From positions 1-64,000 of the forward strand of contig NZ_CAJSLV010000064.1 in NCBI RefSeq assembly GCF_907177275.1: a DNA stretch of 64,000 bases, written 5' to 3'. The notes beneath the pieces are model-generated. The model saw nothing but the letters and a program-made list of their open reading frames with translations. It ran no database searches and was not told the DNA's origin. Source of the stretch: Actinacidiphila cocklensis (lineage in GTDB: Bacteria; Actinomycetota; Actinomycetes; Streptomycetales; Streptomycetaceae). Positions 17,768 to 26,157 of the stretch are shown one piece after another (within the stretch, counting starts at the first letter, position 1; the number at the start of each line of letters is the position of its first letter). Position numbers and translations under genes: made by a program.

Positions 17768-19072
17768 ATGACGACGGAACCGTCGCCTGGGCAGGTCGCG
17801 CCGCAGGCGGGACCGCCGCGGGCCGACCGCAGGGCCGAACAGCGGGCGGTACGCCGGCGGGGCCGCGGGCGGATCGCGCTGGTGCTCGCGCTGCTGGCCG
17901 CGGGCGGCACCGCCGCGGCCGTCGCGCTGCACCGGGGGGAGTCGGCGCCCTCCGCGTCCCGGCACCTGGCACCGGTGTGGCAGGTGCGCTCGCCCGCCGC
18001 CGACGACGAGTTGATCGGCAGCTGGGTCACCGGCAAGTTCCTGGTCCGCGCCAGCACCCGCGGCGGCGTCACGGCCTACGACCTGGCCGACGGCAGCACC
18101 GCGTGGACGGCGGCGCTGCCGCCCGAGGTCGGGGGCGGCGGCACCCAGCCCTGCGCGATGTCGCCCACCCTGACCGCGGCGGGACTGGGCACCGTCGCCT
18201 TCGGCAAGGACGGCCACACCTGCACCACCCTGGCCGGTGTCGACGCCGCCACCGGCACGGTGCTGTGGACCGTACCGCTGGTGGACGCGGCCCACCCGAC
18301 CGCGATGGGCGCGAAGACGTACCTGCAGGGCGGCGTCGCCACCGTCGTCGGTGAGAACTTCCTCGGCGGGCTCGACGTCCGCACCGGCCACCGGGTGTGG
18401 GGCTTCCACGCCCGCGGCGACTACTGCAACGCCTACACCTGGGGCGGCGCCGGGGTCGTCCTGGTCGACGACTACTGCGCCGACAGCAAGACGCCCTTCA
18501 CGCTGACCGCCTACGACGGCCGCACGGGCAGGACGCTCTGGAGCCGGGACCAGGACACCCACACCGACATCGCGCACGTCTTCTCCGGCTCGCCGCTGAT
18601 CGTCTCCGAGCACGCGGCGGGCGAGGACAGCGTGCGCGTCGTCGCCCCGTCGGGGACCACCCGCAAGCTGGTGGTCGGCGACACCGAGCTCGCGCCGGGC
18701 AACGACAGCGACGCCGACCACTCCGCCCGCCTCGTGGGCGACGTCCTGGTGACCCCCGCCTCGACGGCCCACGGCAGCGAGATCGACGCGTTCGACACCG
18801 CGACCGGGGCGAAGCTGTGGAGATACCCCGCCACCGCGCTGGCCACCGCCACCGCTTCGGGGGACCGCGTCTACGTCCTCGCCGGGTCGCCGAGCGCACC
18901 CCAACTGGTCAGCCTCGACGCGCGCACCGGGCAGGCCCATGCGGTGGCGGCGCTGCCCGACGCCACCGCGAAGCAGGGCTTCACCGCGGGCACGGTGTAC
19001 GTGACGCCGGACGGCGGGGTGCTGGAACTCGACGCGCAGGGCACGGGTGTCGGGGTGCGCTTCTCGCGGTAG
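17768..19072 (+). CDS. Membrane-anchored PQQ-type beta-propeller protein
   Basis: 434-aa protein with a short basic cytosolic N-terminus, one membrane anchor at about residues 36-58 (GRIALVLALLAAGGTAAAVAL), and an extracellular eight-bladed-type propeller built of PQQ-like repeats (AYDLADGSTAWTAALP, VDAATGTVLWTVPL, DVRTGHRVWGFH, AYDGRTGRTLWSRD, FDTATGAKLWRYP). No catalytic site is seen; such proteins are common in Streptomyces and of unknown role. The ATG at 17768 follows GGAAG and a G-tract. It begins 80 nt after the hydrolase fragment. Confidence 0.82.
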   Translation: MTTEPSPGQVAPQAGPPRADRRAEQRAVRRRGRGRIALVLALLAAGGTAAAVALHRGESAPSASRHLAPVWQVRSPAADDELIGSWVTGKFLVRASTRGGVTAYDLADGSTAWTAALPPEVGGGGTQPCAMSPTLTAAGLGTVAFGKDGHTCTTLAGVDAATGTVLWTVPLVDAAHPTAMGAKTYLQGGVATVVGENFLGGLDVRTGHRVWGFHARGDYCNAYTWGGAGVVLVDDYCADSKTPFTLTAYDGRTGRTLWSRDQDTHTDIAHVFSGSPLIVSEHAAGEDSVRVVAPSGTTRKLVVGDTELAPGNDSDADHSARLVGDVLVTPASTAHGSEIDAFDTATGAKLWRYPATALATATASGDRVYVLAGSPSAPQLVSLDARTGQAHAVAALPDATAKQGFTAGTVYVTPDGGVLELDAQGTGVGVRFSR

Positions 19073-19087
19073 CGGGACGCGGTCCGG

Positions 19088-19132
19088 CCCTGGTGCCGTA
19101 CCGCCGGTCGGTCCGGCGGTACGGCACCAGGG
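19088..19132. terminator. 20-bp perfect hairpin, bidirectional terminator
   Basis: CCCTGGTGCCGTACCGCCGG (19088-19107) pairs perfectly with 19113-19132 across a 5-nt loop TCGGT. It lies between the convergent propeller gene (stop 19072) and arabinofuranosidase gene (stop 19145). Confidence 0.85.
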
Positions 19133-19144
19133 GGCGCTGCGGGG

Positions 19145-20713
19145 TTACGGAGCCCAGGGGGACGCCGTAGCCCAGCTCACGTCGTCGGCCCAGGACGTGG
19201 CCGAGTCCCAGGCGTTCGAGCCGCCGTTCGAGGCGATGTAGACGGTGTAGCTGTAGTGGCGCAGGTACTTGTCGGGGAAGTTGACGGACTGCAGCGAGAA
19301 GCCCTGGCCGTTCTGGCCGGTCTGCGGGCAGAAGGTGGCGTCCTGCTGGAAGGTCGTGCTGCCGTCGCTCGACGCCAGTTGGAGCTTGTAGTTGGAGTGG
19401 CGCAGGTACTGGCCCGACGTGTTCGCGGACTCGAAGGACACGCAGGTGCTGTTGGCCAGGCCCGCGCGGACGATCCAGGTCGAGTCGCCCTTGTCGGTGG
19501 CCGAGCTCGACGAGGTGATCGGGGCGATGACCACGTTGGCGTCGGCGTCGTCGTGCTTGATGTAGTCGCCGGTGCAGCAGGCGGTCGTGGCGCGCAGGGA
19601 CGTCTTGGACCCCACGGCCGGGAAGCCCGAGCCGCCGCCGGAGCCGTTGCCGTAGCCGACGGAGTTGATGTTGGCCTGGACGGAGTTCTCGGTGGCGTCC
19701 GACGGGTAGCCGGAGGTCATCACGCCCTCGTAGAAGGTGCCCTGAGCCCCCTTGCTGTTGTCGCCGCCGATGCCGAGGATGATCGCGCCCTGCTTCTTCA
19801 TCGGGTTGTAGCCCGAGACGTTGGGCCGTACCCCGTTGTAGAAGGTGGACAGGCCGCCGGACTGGGCGTTGCCGCCGCGGATGGCCCAGTGGTTGGGCTC
19901 GCCCTTGATGATGGCGGTGGTGTAGCGGTAGTTGATGGTGGGGTCACCGGAGTTCAGGTGCTGGTTGACACCGGAGAACAGGCCGTTCTCCAGGTCGGCC
20001 ATGATCCACGGGCCGTTGCCCGAGCCATAGCCCCAGACCTTGATGTTGCCGAAGTAGATGGCCTCCATCGTGCCGTTGCCGTCGTCGTTGTTGTTCGTTT
20101 CGGCGTTGCCGTAGTCGAAGCAGCAGCCGCCGTTGTAGTGGGTGCCGTCGAAGATGGCGTACATGCCCTCGGCCGCGTCGCCGGTGGCGATGCCGCTGGT
20201 GTGGTCGTTGCGGTAGCCGGTGCCGGGGGCGACGAAGACGCCGTAGGCCTTGTGGCCGCCGACCGTGGTCGGTGCCGCCGTCGCGTTGGCGAGGTTGTCC
20301 GGGCCGCCTGCCGCACCGCCGGCGGGCGCCTGGGTGAGGTTGTTGCCGCGGCCCGACTGGTCGTAGATCACGGTGATCACGCAGGCCGTGCCGGAGCAGA
20401 AGGAGTCCTGCGCGGCGGCGTTGGCGTAACCGCCGGCGCTCAGCACGCCGATGTTCTGCGTGGCGTTGTCCGACGCGCGCCGGACCTGGTAGAGCGAGCC
20501 GTTGTACGAGCCGTACAGCGCGCGGGTGGTGCTGTGCGCGGCCACGCAGGGCGTACCGCCGGACTGGTAGATGTCACAGGGCAGCGAGCCCGCGGCCTGC
20601 GACGCCGGGGAGGTGCCGGCCAGGACGCCGGCGATCAGCGCGACGACGGCGGTGAGGGCCAGAGCCCATTTTCTGACGTGCCGTTGCAGATGAGCCAGTG
20701 CGGGTGCGGACAC
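19145..20713 (-). CDS. Secreted GH54 alpha-L-arabinofuranosidase with CBM42
   Basis: 522-aa extracellular enzyme releasing arabinose from arabinan or arabinoxylan. Signal peptide about 1-37 (hydrophobic LALTAVVALIAGVLAG, cleavage near ASQAAG). The GH54 catalytic domain runs about 40-370, with the nucleophile region GNGTMEAIYFGN and acid/base region LGIGGDNS, corresponding to the Glu and Asp of fungal AbfB. A C-terminal CBM42 beta-trefoil (about 385-522) has repeats of the form YLRHSNYKLQL and YLRHYSYTVYI. The GTG at 20713 is preceded by GGAGGAGG. It lies 3' of the sugar ABC genes on the same strand, so it supplies the arabinose they import. Confidence 0.93.
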   Translation of the reverse strand: MSAPALAHLQRHVRKWALALTAVVALIAGVLAGTSPASQAAGSLPCDIYQSGGTPCVAAHSTTRALYGSYNGSLYQVRRASDNATQNIGVLSAGGYANAAAQDSFCSGTACVITVIYDQSGRGNNLTQAPAGGAAGGPDNLANATAAPTTVGGHKAYGVFVAPGTGYRNDHTSGIATGDAAEGMYAIFDGTHYNGGCCFDYGNAETNNNDDGNGTMEAIYFGNIKVWGYGSGNGPWIMADLENGLFSGVNQHLNSGDPTINYRYTTAIIKGEPNHWAIRGGNAQSGGLSTFYNGVRPNVSGYNPMKKQGAIILGIGGDNSKGAQGTFYEGVMTSGYPSDATENSVQANINSVGYGNGSGGGSGFPAVGSKTSLRATTACCTGDYIKHDDADANVVIAPITSSSSATDKGDSTWIVRAGLANSTCVSFESANTSGQYLRHSNYKLQLASSDGSTTFQQDATFCPQTGQNGQGFSLQSVNFPDKYLRHYSYTVYIASNGGSNAWDSATSWADDVSWATASPWAP

Positions 20714-20748
20714 GGAGTCCTCCTCCGGTGTGGGGGGGGGTGGGGGGC

Positions 20749-20778
20749 TACCGGCAGCCGCGGGCGCGGCTGCCGGTA
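20749..20778 (-). terminator. 13-bp hairpin between ABC permease and arabinofuranosidase genes
   Basis: TACCGGCAGCCGC (20749-20761) and its complement (20766-20778) with a GGGC loop form a perfect stem. On the transcribed minus strand it is followed by a C-rich tract. It may attenuate read-through from the ABC operon into the GH54 gene. The rest of the 231-nt gap shows no clear promoter. Confidence 0.5.
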
Positions 20779-20944
20779 CGTGGGGGGCCTGCGGGCGGGC
20801 AGGCCGAAGGCAGCCCTGGCGCCGTGGGGGGGTGCCAGAGCCTGCCCTGCCGATCAGGGGGACGTGCGCGTCCGGCACCGCGCTCGCCCGGACTGCGTCC
20901 AAGGGCGCGCGCAGGCTGACCCGCCGTGTTCCGCCGGAAGGGCG

Positions 20945-21961
20945 CTAGCCGCGTCTGGCGACGCTTCTGGCGCGCAGCCGGTCGGCGGTGATCGCCAGAC
21001 CGAGGACGCAACCGAGCACGATGTTGGTGTAGTTGGAGTTGATCTGCAGCGTGGTCAGGCCGTTGTTGATCAGTTCGAGCAGGATCGTGCCGGCCACGAT
21101 GCCGATGATCCGGCCCTGCCCGCCGACCAGGCTCACCCCGCCGATGACGGCAGCGGCGATCGCGGACAGCTCCCAGCCGACGCCGACGCCGCTGGCCGAG
21201 CCGACGCCCATCCGGCCCAGCACCATGATCCCGGCGAAGGCGGACAGCAGCGAGCTGGTCACGTACATCGACACGATCCGCCGCTCGCCGCGGATACCGG
21301 CGAGCCGGGCCGCCTCCGCGTTGCCGCCGACCGCGTACACCTGGCGCCCGGCGTAGGTGCGCTCAAGGAAGAACCAGGCGACGAGCGCGACGATGACGAA
21401 GAGGATCAGCGGGAGCGGGACCTGGGCCACGTACTGCTGGCCGACGTCGGAGAACAGGCCGCCGATGCCGGTGATCGAGGTGCCCGAGGTGATCGCCAGC
21501 GTCACGCCCTGCGCGACGGTGTACGTCACCAGGGTGACGACGAAGGGCGCCATCTTCAGCCGGGTGACGGCGAGGCCGTGGATGAGGCCGACCGTCCCCG
21601 CGATCAGCAGCGTGACCAGGATCGCCAGCACCGGCGGCAGACCCGCCCGCACGTTGAACCAGGACATCAGGATCACGCTGGTGCCCAGCAGCGCCCCCAC
21701 CGACAGGTCGATGCCGCCGGTGAGGATCACCAGCGACTCGCCGATCGCGATGAGGCCGTACTGCGCCAGGTCGAAGCCCATGCCCTGGAGGTTGACGGCG
21801 CTGGCGAAGGTGGACTTGTCGATGGCGAGCGCGGCGAAGACGACCACGCAGGCCGCGACGACGCCGACTTCGGGGGTCTCGGCCAGCCGCCGGAGCAGTG
21901 ACGTGCGCGACTGCCCCGCGGCGCCGAGGTCCGCGAGTGCCGGGGCGGTGCTGGTCTTCAT
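20945..21961 (-). CDS. Sugar ABC transporter permease (BPD_transp_2), arabinose context
   Basis: 338-aa inner-membrane permease of the ribose/xylose/arabinose type with about 9-10 helices. It has the diagnostic loop blocks GLIAIGESLVILTGGIDLSVG and GRQVYAVGGNAEAARLAGI, the latter being the cytosolic coupling segment contacting the ATPase. The ATG overlaps the TGA of the ATPase gene (ATGA). It works with the two genes before it as one importer, and the operon's upstream operators (24798, 25054) match those of the araDA and lacI genes, so L-arabinose is the likely substrate. Confidence 0.92.
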   Translation of the reverse strand: MKTSTAPALADLGAAGQSRTSLLRRLAETPEVGVVAACVVVFAALAIDKSTFASAVNLQGMGFDLAQYGLIAIGESLVILTGGIDLSVGALLGTSVILMSWFNVRAGLPPVLAILVTLLIAGTVGLIHGLAVTRLKMAPFVVTLVTYTVAQGVTLAITSGTSITGIGGLFSDVGQQYVAQVPLPLILFVIVALVAWFFLERTYAGRQVYAVGGNAEAARLAGIRGERRIVSMYVTSSLLSAFAGIMVLGRMGVGSASGVGVGWELSAIAAAVIGGVSLVGGQGRIIGIVAGTILLELINNGLTTLQINSNYTNIVLGCVLGLAITADRLRARSVARRG

Positions 21962-23574
21962 GCGCGAGCCTTCCCTTCGCCGGGCGTGCCGGCTTCCTCC
22001 GTACCGCCGCCGCGGGCGGCCTGGGTGCCGGCCGCCGCGGTCATGATCACTTCCTTGCCGAACCGCTCCCGCGGGATGTCCGCGACGACGCGGCCGCGGG
22101 CCATCACCACGATGCGGTGGCAGATCCAGAGCAGTTCCTCCAGTTCGGAGGAGGCGACCAGGACCGCCAGGCCGTCCTGCGCGGCCGTGTCGATCAGGCT
22201 GTAGATCTCGGCCTTGGCGCCGACGTCCACCCCGCGGGTCGGCTCGTCGAGCAGCAGCAGCCTGGGTTCCGCTGCGAGCCAGCGGCCGAAGACCGCCTTC
22301 TGCTGGTTGCCGCCGGACAGCGAGCTGATCGGCTGCTCGTTGCTGTGCAGGCGCACCCCGAGGTCCTTGACGATGCGGGCCGCGTGCTCCTTGTCGCGCC
22401 GGGGCCGCAGCACACCGCGGCGGCTGATCCGGCGCAGGGTGGTGAGCGTGACGTTCCAGCGCACCGGGTGCGCCGGCAGCAGCGACTGGACCTTGCGGTC
22501 CTCCGGCACCAGGCCGATACCGGCCGCGACGGAGTCCGCCGGGTGCCGCGGGCGGAAGTCGGCGCCCTCGAAGGCGACATGGCCGCCGGTACGCGGCTGG
22601 GCGCCCATCACGGTGTGCAGCAGCCGGCTGCGGCCCGAGCCCATCAGGCCCGCCACGCCGACGATCTCGCCGGCGTGCACGTCCAGGTCGACCGGGCCGA
22701 GGCCGTCCGCGGTGAGCCCGCGCACGCTCAGCGTCGCCTTGCGCTCGACGGAGGACGGCGGCGCGAGGTCGGCGCGGGCCAGCTCGCTGCCGACCATCTC
22801 GCGGATCATCCGCTCCTCGCTCGCCTCGGCCGGTGTCAGGTCGGCGACCAGGTGACCGCTGCGCAGCACCACCACCCGGTCGGCGACCGACCGCACCTCG
22901 TCGAGGCGGTGCCCGATGAAGAGCACCGCTCCCCCGGCGGCGGCATGGGTGCGGGCCAGCTCCAGGACCCGCTCGGCCTCGACCGGGCCGAGCGAGGACG
23001 TCGGCTCATCCAGGATCAGCACGACGGGGCGGTGGCCCCAGGCCTTGGCGATCTCGATCATCTGCCGTACGGGGACCGGGAACCGGCCGACCGGGCGGTC
23101 GACGTCGACCCCGTTCACCCCGACCTCGGCCAGCAGCGCCCTCGCCTCCGCCCGGGTACCCGCCCGATCGACCACCACCCGGCCGAGCGGGCGGGCGGCG
23201 GCTCGCTGGGGGCGGCGGCCGAGCAGCAGGTTCTCTGCCACGCTCAGCTGGCCGACCAGCGGGAACTCCTGTGCCACCAGGGCCACTCCCATGTCGCGGG
23301 AGTGGTCGGGCCGGCCGGGCTGCAACGGCTGCCCGGCGATCTCGATGGTGCCGGTGGTGGGGGTGACGGTGCCGGAGAGCACGCCCATCAGCGTGGACTT
23401 GCCCGCGCCGTTCTCGCCCACCACCGCCACGATCTGACCGCGCGCCAGGTCGAGTCGCGGGATGTCGAGCACTTTCACCGGGCCGTAGACCTTGCTCACG
23501 TCGCGGAGCGAGACGGCGATCTCGGACGTGGCGACCGTCCGCTCGCCGGCCGGCGTGCTCTTCGGCGCAGTCAT
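21958..23574 (-). CDS. Sugar ABC transporter ATP-binding protein, tandem cassettes
   Basis: 538-aa ATPase of the RbsA/AraG/XylG class with two nucleotide-binding domains. The first has Walker A GENGAGKST (about 53-61) and Walker B VVLILDEPTSSLG. The second starts near residue 275 with a degenerate Walker A GLMGSGRSRLL, as is normal for the second half of this class, and has signature SSLSGGNQQKAV plus LLLLDEPTRGVDVG. The start codon overlaps the stop of the binding-protein gene by one base (TGATG). Energises the adjacent permease. Confidence 0.93.
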   Translation of the reverse strand: MTAPKSTPAGERTVATSEIAVSLRDVSKVYGPVKVLDIPRLDLARGQIVAVVGENGAGKSTLMGVLSGTVTPTTGTIEIAGQPLQPGRPDHSRDMGVALVAQEFPLVGQLSVAENLLLGRRPQRAAARPLGRVVVDRAGTRAEARALLAEVGVNGVDVDRPVGRFPVPVRQMIEIAKAWGHRPVVLILDEPTSSLGPVEAERVLELARTHAAAGGAVLFIGHRLDEVRSVADRVVVLRSGHLVADLTPAEASEERMIREMVGSELARADLAPPSSVERKATLSVRGLTADGLGPVDLDVHAGEIVGVAGLMGSGRSRLLHTVMGAQPRTGGHVAFEGADFRPRHPADSVAAGIGLVPEDRKVQSLLPAHPVRWNVTLTTLRRISRRGVLRPRRDKEHAARIVKDLGVRLHSNEQPISSLSGGNQQKAVFGRWLAAEPRLLLLDEPTRGVDVGAKAEIYSLIDTAAQDGLAVLVASSELEELLWICHRIVVMARGRVVADIPRERFGKEVIMTAAAGTQAARGGGTEEAGTPGEGKARA

Positions 23575-24770
23575 CAGCCGATGCCGAGTTCGGTCAGCTT
23601 GGCCTGGTAGTCGGTGAGGTTGGCCTGCGTCACCAGGCCGACGCCGGAGCTGATGGTGGTGCCGTCGGACTCCAGGTAGGGCTTGACCAGGTCCAGAGTG
23701 GCCTGCTTGCCGAGCACCTTCAGCGCCGCCAGCAGGTACGCGCCGGTGTACCCCTGCTGGTAGGGCTGCTGCAGGACGGTGGCCTGGATGACCCCGGACT
23801 TGACGAAGTTCAGCGTCTGCGGGTCGGAGTCGTCCGAGATGATCTTGACCTTGCCGGACTTGCCGGCCGCCTGGACGGCCTGGCCCGCGGACGGGCCGTC
23901 GTAGGAGTACACCCCGTACAGGCCGTTGATGTTGGGGTTGGTCTGGATCGCGGTCTGCGCGTTGGTCAGCGCCTTGGCGGCGTCCATCCCGTCGCTGAGC
24001 TTCTGGGCGACCTTGATGTCGGTGCCCTTGAGGGCGTCCTCGAAGCCCTGGATGCGCTCGACGGCGTTCGACGTGGTGAGCGAGCCGACCAGGACCACGA
24101 CCTGGCCCTTGCCGTTCAGCGCCTGCTTCATGGCCTCACCGGCCTTCTGGCCAGCCTGGTAGTTCGGCGTGCCCAGGTACAGGGCGGCGCCGTCCTCCTT
24201 CGGCAGCGGCGAGTCGATCGCCAGCACCGGGATGCCGGCCTTGTTCGCCGACGTGATCGGGGACTTGATGGCGGTCGGGTCGATCGCCGAGACGCTCAGG
24301 CCCGTGATGCCCTGGCCGCGCAGCGTCTGGATGATCGACAGCTGCTGGTCCAGCCGGCCGTTCGCCGGGGCCTGGTAGGTGCCCTTGACGCCGAGGTCCT
24401 TCAGGCCCTTGTTGAAGCCGATCTTTCCGGCGTTCCAGTAGTCGACGGCGACGTTCACGACCATCGCCTCGTCGAGCTTCGAGAGGTCCTTGCCGGCCAG
24501 CGCCTGCTTCAGCGCGGCGTCCAGCTTCGCGAGGTTGGCGTCGTTGAAGGTGATGTCGCCCTGGATCGTCACCGCGGGCGCGTTCGACGTCGAGCCGCCG
24601 GAAGAGCCGGAGCCGCTGCCCGATCCTCCGCTCGACGACGAGCCCGCACCGCTCTTGCTGCACGCCGCCGCGCCGACCACCACCGCGAGCACGACGGCCG
24701 CGGCGCCGCAGCGACGCCCCAGCCCGGCTCGTCCGACCCGCCCACTCCGCACTGCACCCATGACCAACAT
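23574..24770 (-). CDS. Sugar-binding lipoprotein of the arabinose-type ABC importer
   Basis: 398-aa extracellular binding protein (Peripla_BP_4). The lipoprotein signal peptide ends with lipobox VVGAAAC near residue 37, and a Ser/Gly linker follows. Family blocks include VNVAVDYWNAGKIGFNKGLKDL, GLSVSAIDPTAIKSPITSA, PVLAIDSPLP and a C-terminal hinge IISDDSDPQTLNFVKSG. The start is either ATG 24770 (GGACGGG upstream) or ATG 24761. It is first in the ABC operon and sits 28 nt downstream of a LacI-type operator, so expression should be derepressed by arabinose or a related sugar. Confidence 0.92.
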   Translation of the reverse strand: MLVMGAVRSGRVGRAGLGRRCGAAAVVLAVVVGAAACSKSGAGSSSSGGSGSGSGSSGGSTSNAPAVTIQGDITFNDANLAKLDAALKQALAGKDLSKLDEAMVVNVAVDYWNAGKIGFNKGLKDLGVKGTYQAPANGRLDQQLSIIQTLRGQGITGLSVSAIDPTAIKSPITSANKAGIPVLAIDSPLPKEDGAALYLGTPNYQAGQKAGEAMKQALNGKGQVVVLVGSLTTSNAVERIQGFEDALKGTDIKVAQKLSDGMDAAKALTNAQTAIQTNPNINGLYGVYSYDGPSAGQAVQAAGKSGKVKIISDDSDPQTLNFVKSGVIQATVLQQPYQQGYTGAYLLAALKVLGKQATLDLVKPYLESDGTTISSGVGLVTQANLTDYQAKLTELGIG

Positions 24771-24797
24771 CCCGTCCGGAAAGGCCTCGCAGCCATT

Positions 24798-24811
24798 TGT
24801 TAGCGCTCACA
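24798..24811 (-). promoter_or_regulatory. LacI-type operator, ABC operon, proximal
   Basis: TGTTAGCGCTCACA at 24798-24811, identical to the site before the lacI gene (53626). It is a near-palindrome centred on AGCGCT, typical of LacI/GalR sites, and lies 28 nt before the binding-protein start, where repression would be effective. Confidence 0.8.
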
Positions 24812-25053
24812 TACAGATCGCGCAGAAATGCCGTTCTCGTTCCCCCGCCGGGCCGGTGGACGGGTCGGCGCGACCCGTGCCCCAGCCGGTGGGCGGGGTG
24901 CCCACGGTGACCACGACCGGGAGAATTCGGTGCCGTTGCGGCGGCGCCGGGTTCTCCCGCGTCTCATTGACGCCCGTGCGTGCTCAGGAGCAACACGGTG
25001 GAATTCGGGGCCACAGGGGCATCGGCACCCCTGGACTCCGTCGTCTCCGAGAA

Positions 25054-25067
25054 TGTTAGCGTTCACT
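25054..25067 (-). promoter_or_regulatory. LacI-type operator, ABC operon, distal
   Basis: TGTTAGCGTTCACT at 25054-25067, one more member of the same operator family, 284 nt before the ABC operon and 290 nt after the biosynthetic cluster's last gene. A second site at this distance could allow looping. The 586-nt gap 24771-25356 holds no other feature that I can recognise. Confidence 0.7.
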
Positions 25068-25356
25068 GAGGGACCGTCAAGATGTTGCGCAAAAGAAAAA
25101 CGGCCTCCGGCCCGGGCCTTCCGCACGGCCCTCCACCCGCCGGTGGTCCGGCATCGCCTCTCCGGGGCGGAGGCTCAGCCGGCCGCCGGCCGGGTGATCC
25201 GGATGGGACAGCAACAGCCCCCTTGCGTCGGTGACGACCCGCGCCCCGGTGGTCCGGATACGACTGCGACAGGCCCTCTCGGACGGCGGCGAGGCGCAGC
25301 TCCTCGCGCCCCTCCGGGTGGGCTGGGGCGCGAATCGGGCGTGCTCGTAAGGGAGT

Positions 25357-26157
25357 TCAGTGCAGGAGGTCCAGGACCTCCGGGTGCAGGGACGGGTCGG
25401 CCGTGGAGAGGAAGGTGCCGGTGGTGGTGAGGTCGAGGGGGGCGCCGGACCACTGGGTGGTGCGGCCGCCGGCGCCGGAGATGACGGCGGCGGGGGCGAA
25501 GACGTCGTACGGCTTGAGGCCGCTGTCGACGGCCAGGTCCGTGCGGCCCGCGGCCAGCAGGCCGAACGCGTAGGAGCTGGCGCCGTAGAGGGTGTACTGG
25601 ACGCGGCCGCGGACCCGGGCGAGGCGGGCGTGGTCGGGGGCGCTGAAGAAGTCCGGGTTGGAGCAGGTGGCGAGCGCGGTCGACAGGTCCGCGCACGGCC
25701 TGGTGCGTACGGGGGCGCCGTTGCGGCGGGCGAAGGCGCCGTCGACTCCGGTCCAGCGGTCGTCGGTTGCGGGGTAGTCCATGACGCCGATCCACGGACT
25801 GCCCTGCCGGGCAAGGCCGATGAGGGTTCCGTACACGGGGATTCCGGCGACGAAGGGCGCGGTGCCGTCGAGCGGGTCGAGCACCCAGACGTGGTCCGCG
25901 CCCAGGCCGTGCGCGCCGAACTCCTCGCCGAGGACGCCGTGTCCGGGGTGGGCGTCGGCGATCAGCTCGCGCAGCCGGGACTCGATGAGGCGGTCGGTCG
26001 CGGTGACGTAGCTGTTGTCGGCCTTGACGTCGGGGCGCACCGCGTCCAGCGCGGCCGCGGCGAGCAGCTTGCGGGCCTCGTCGGCGAGGCGTTCGGCGAA
26101 GGCCAGCATCTCGCGGGTGTGGGCGTCGGGCACGTCGTCCGGCGCTGCGTCGCTCAT
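25357..26157 (-). CDS. Inositol-monophosphatase-family phosphatase (HisN-like)
   Basis: 266-aa Mg-dependent phosphatase of the IMPase/HisN/FBPase superfamily. It has metal site GEEFG (first Glu), DPLDGTAPFVAG (the DPxDGT signature with N replaced by P) and the C-terminal AxDVFAPAAVISGAGG block close to the WD-x-AAG motif. The ATG at 26157 overlaps the TGA of the SerC-like gene (ATGA), so the pair is coupled. It ends the ten-gene operon beginning at the megasynthase. In context it probably removes phosphate from the SerC product, playing the role SerB has in serine synthesis; the actual substrate is unknown. Confidence 0.87.
   Translation of the reverse strand: MSDAAPDDVPDAHTREMLAFAERLADEARKLLAAAALDAVRPDVKADNSYVTATDRLIESRLRELIADAHPGHGVLGEEFGAHGLGADHVWVLDPLDGTAPFVAGIPVYGTLIGLARQGSPWIGVMDYPATDDRWTGVDGAFARRNGAPVRTRPCADLSTALATCSNPDFFSAPDHARLARVRGRVQYTLYGASSYAFGLLAAGRTDLAVDSGLKPYDVFAPAAVISGAGGRTTQWSGAPLDLTTTGTFLSTADPSLHPEVLDLLH

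Noticed and set aside
24771..25356. Coding frames in the ABC-cluster gap
   Set aside because: Candidate frames on either strand have no ribosome site or recognisable domain and overlap the operators.
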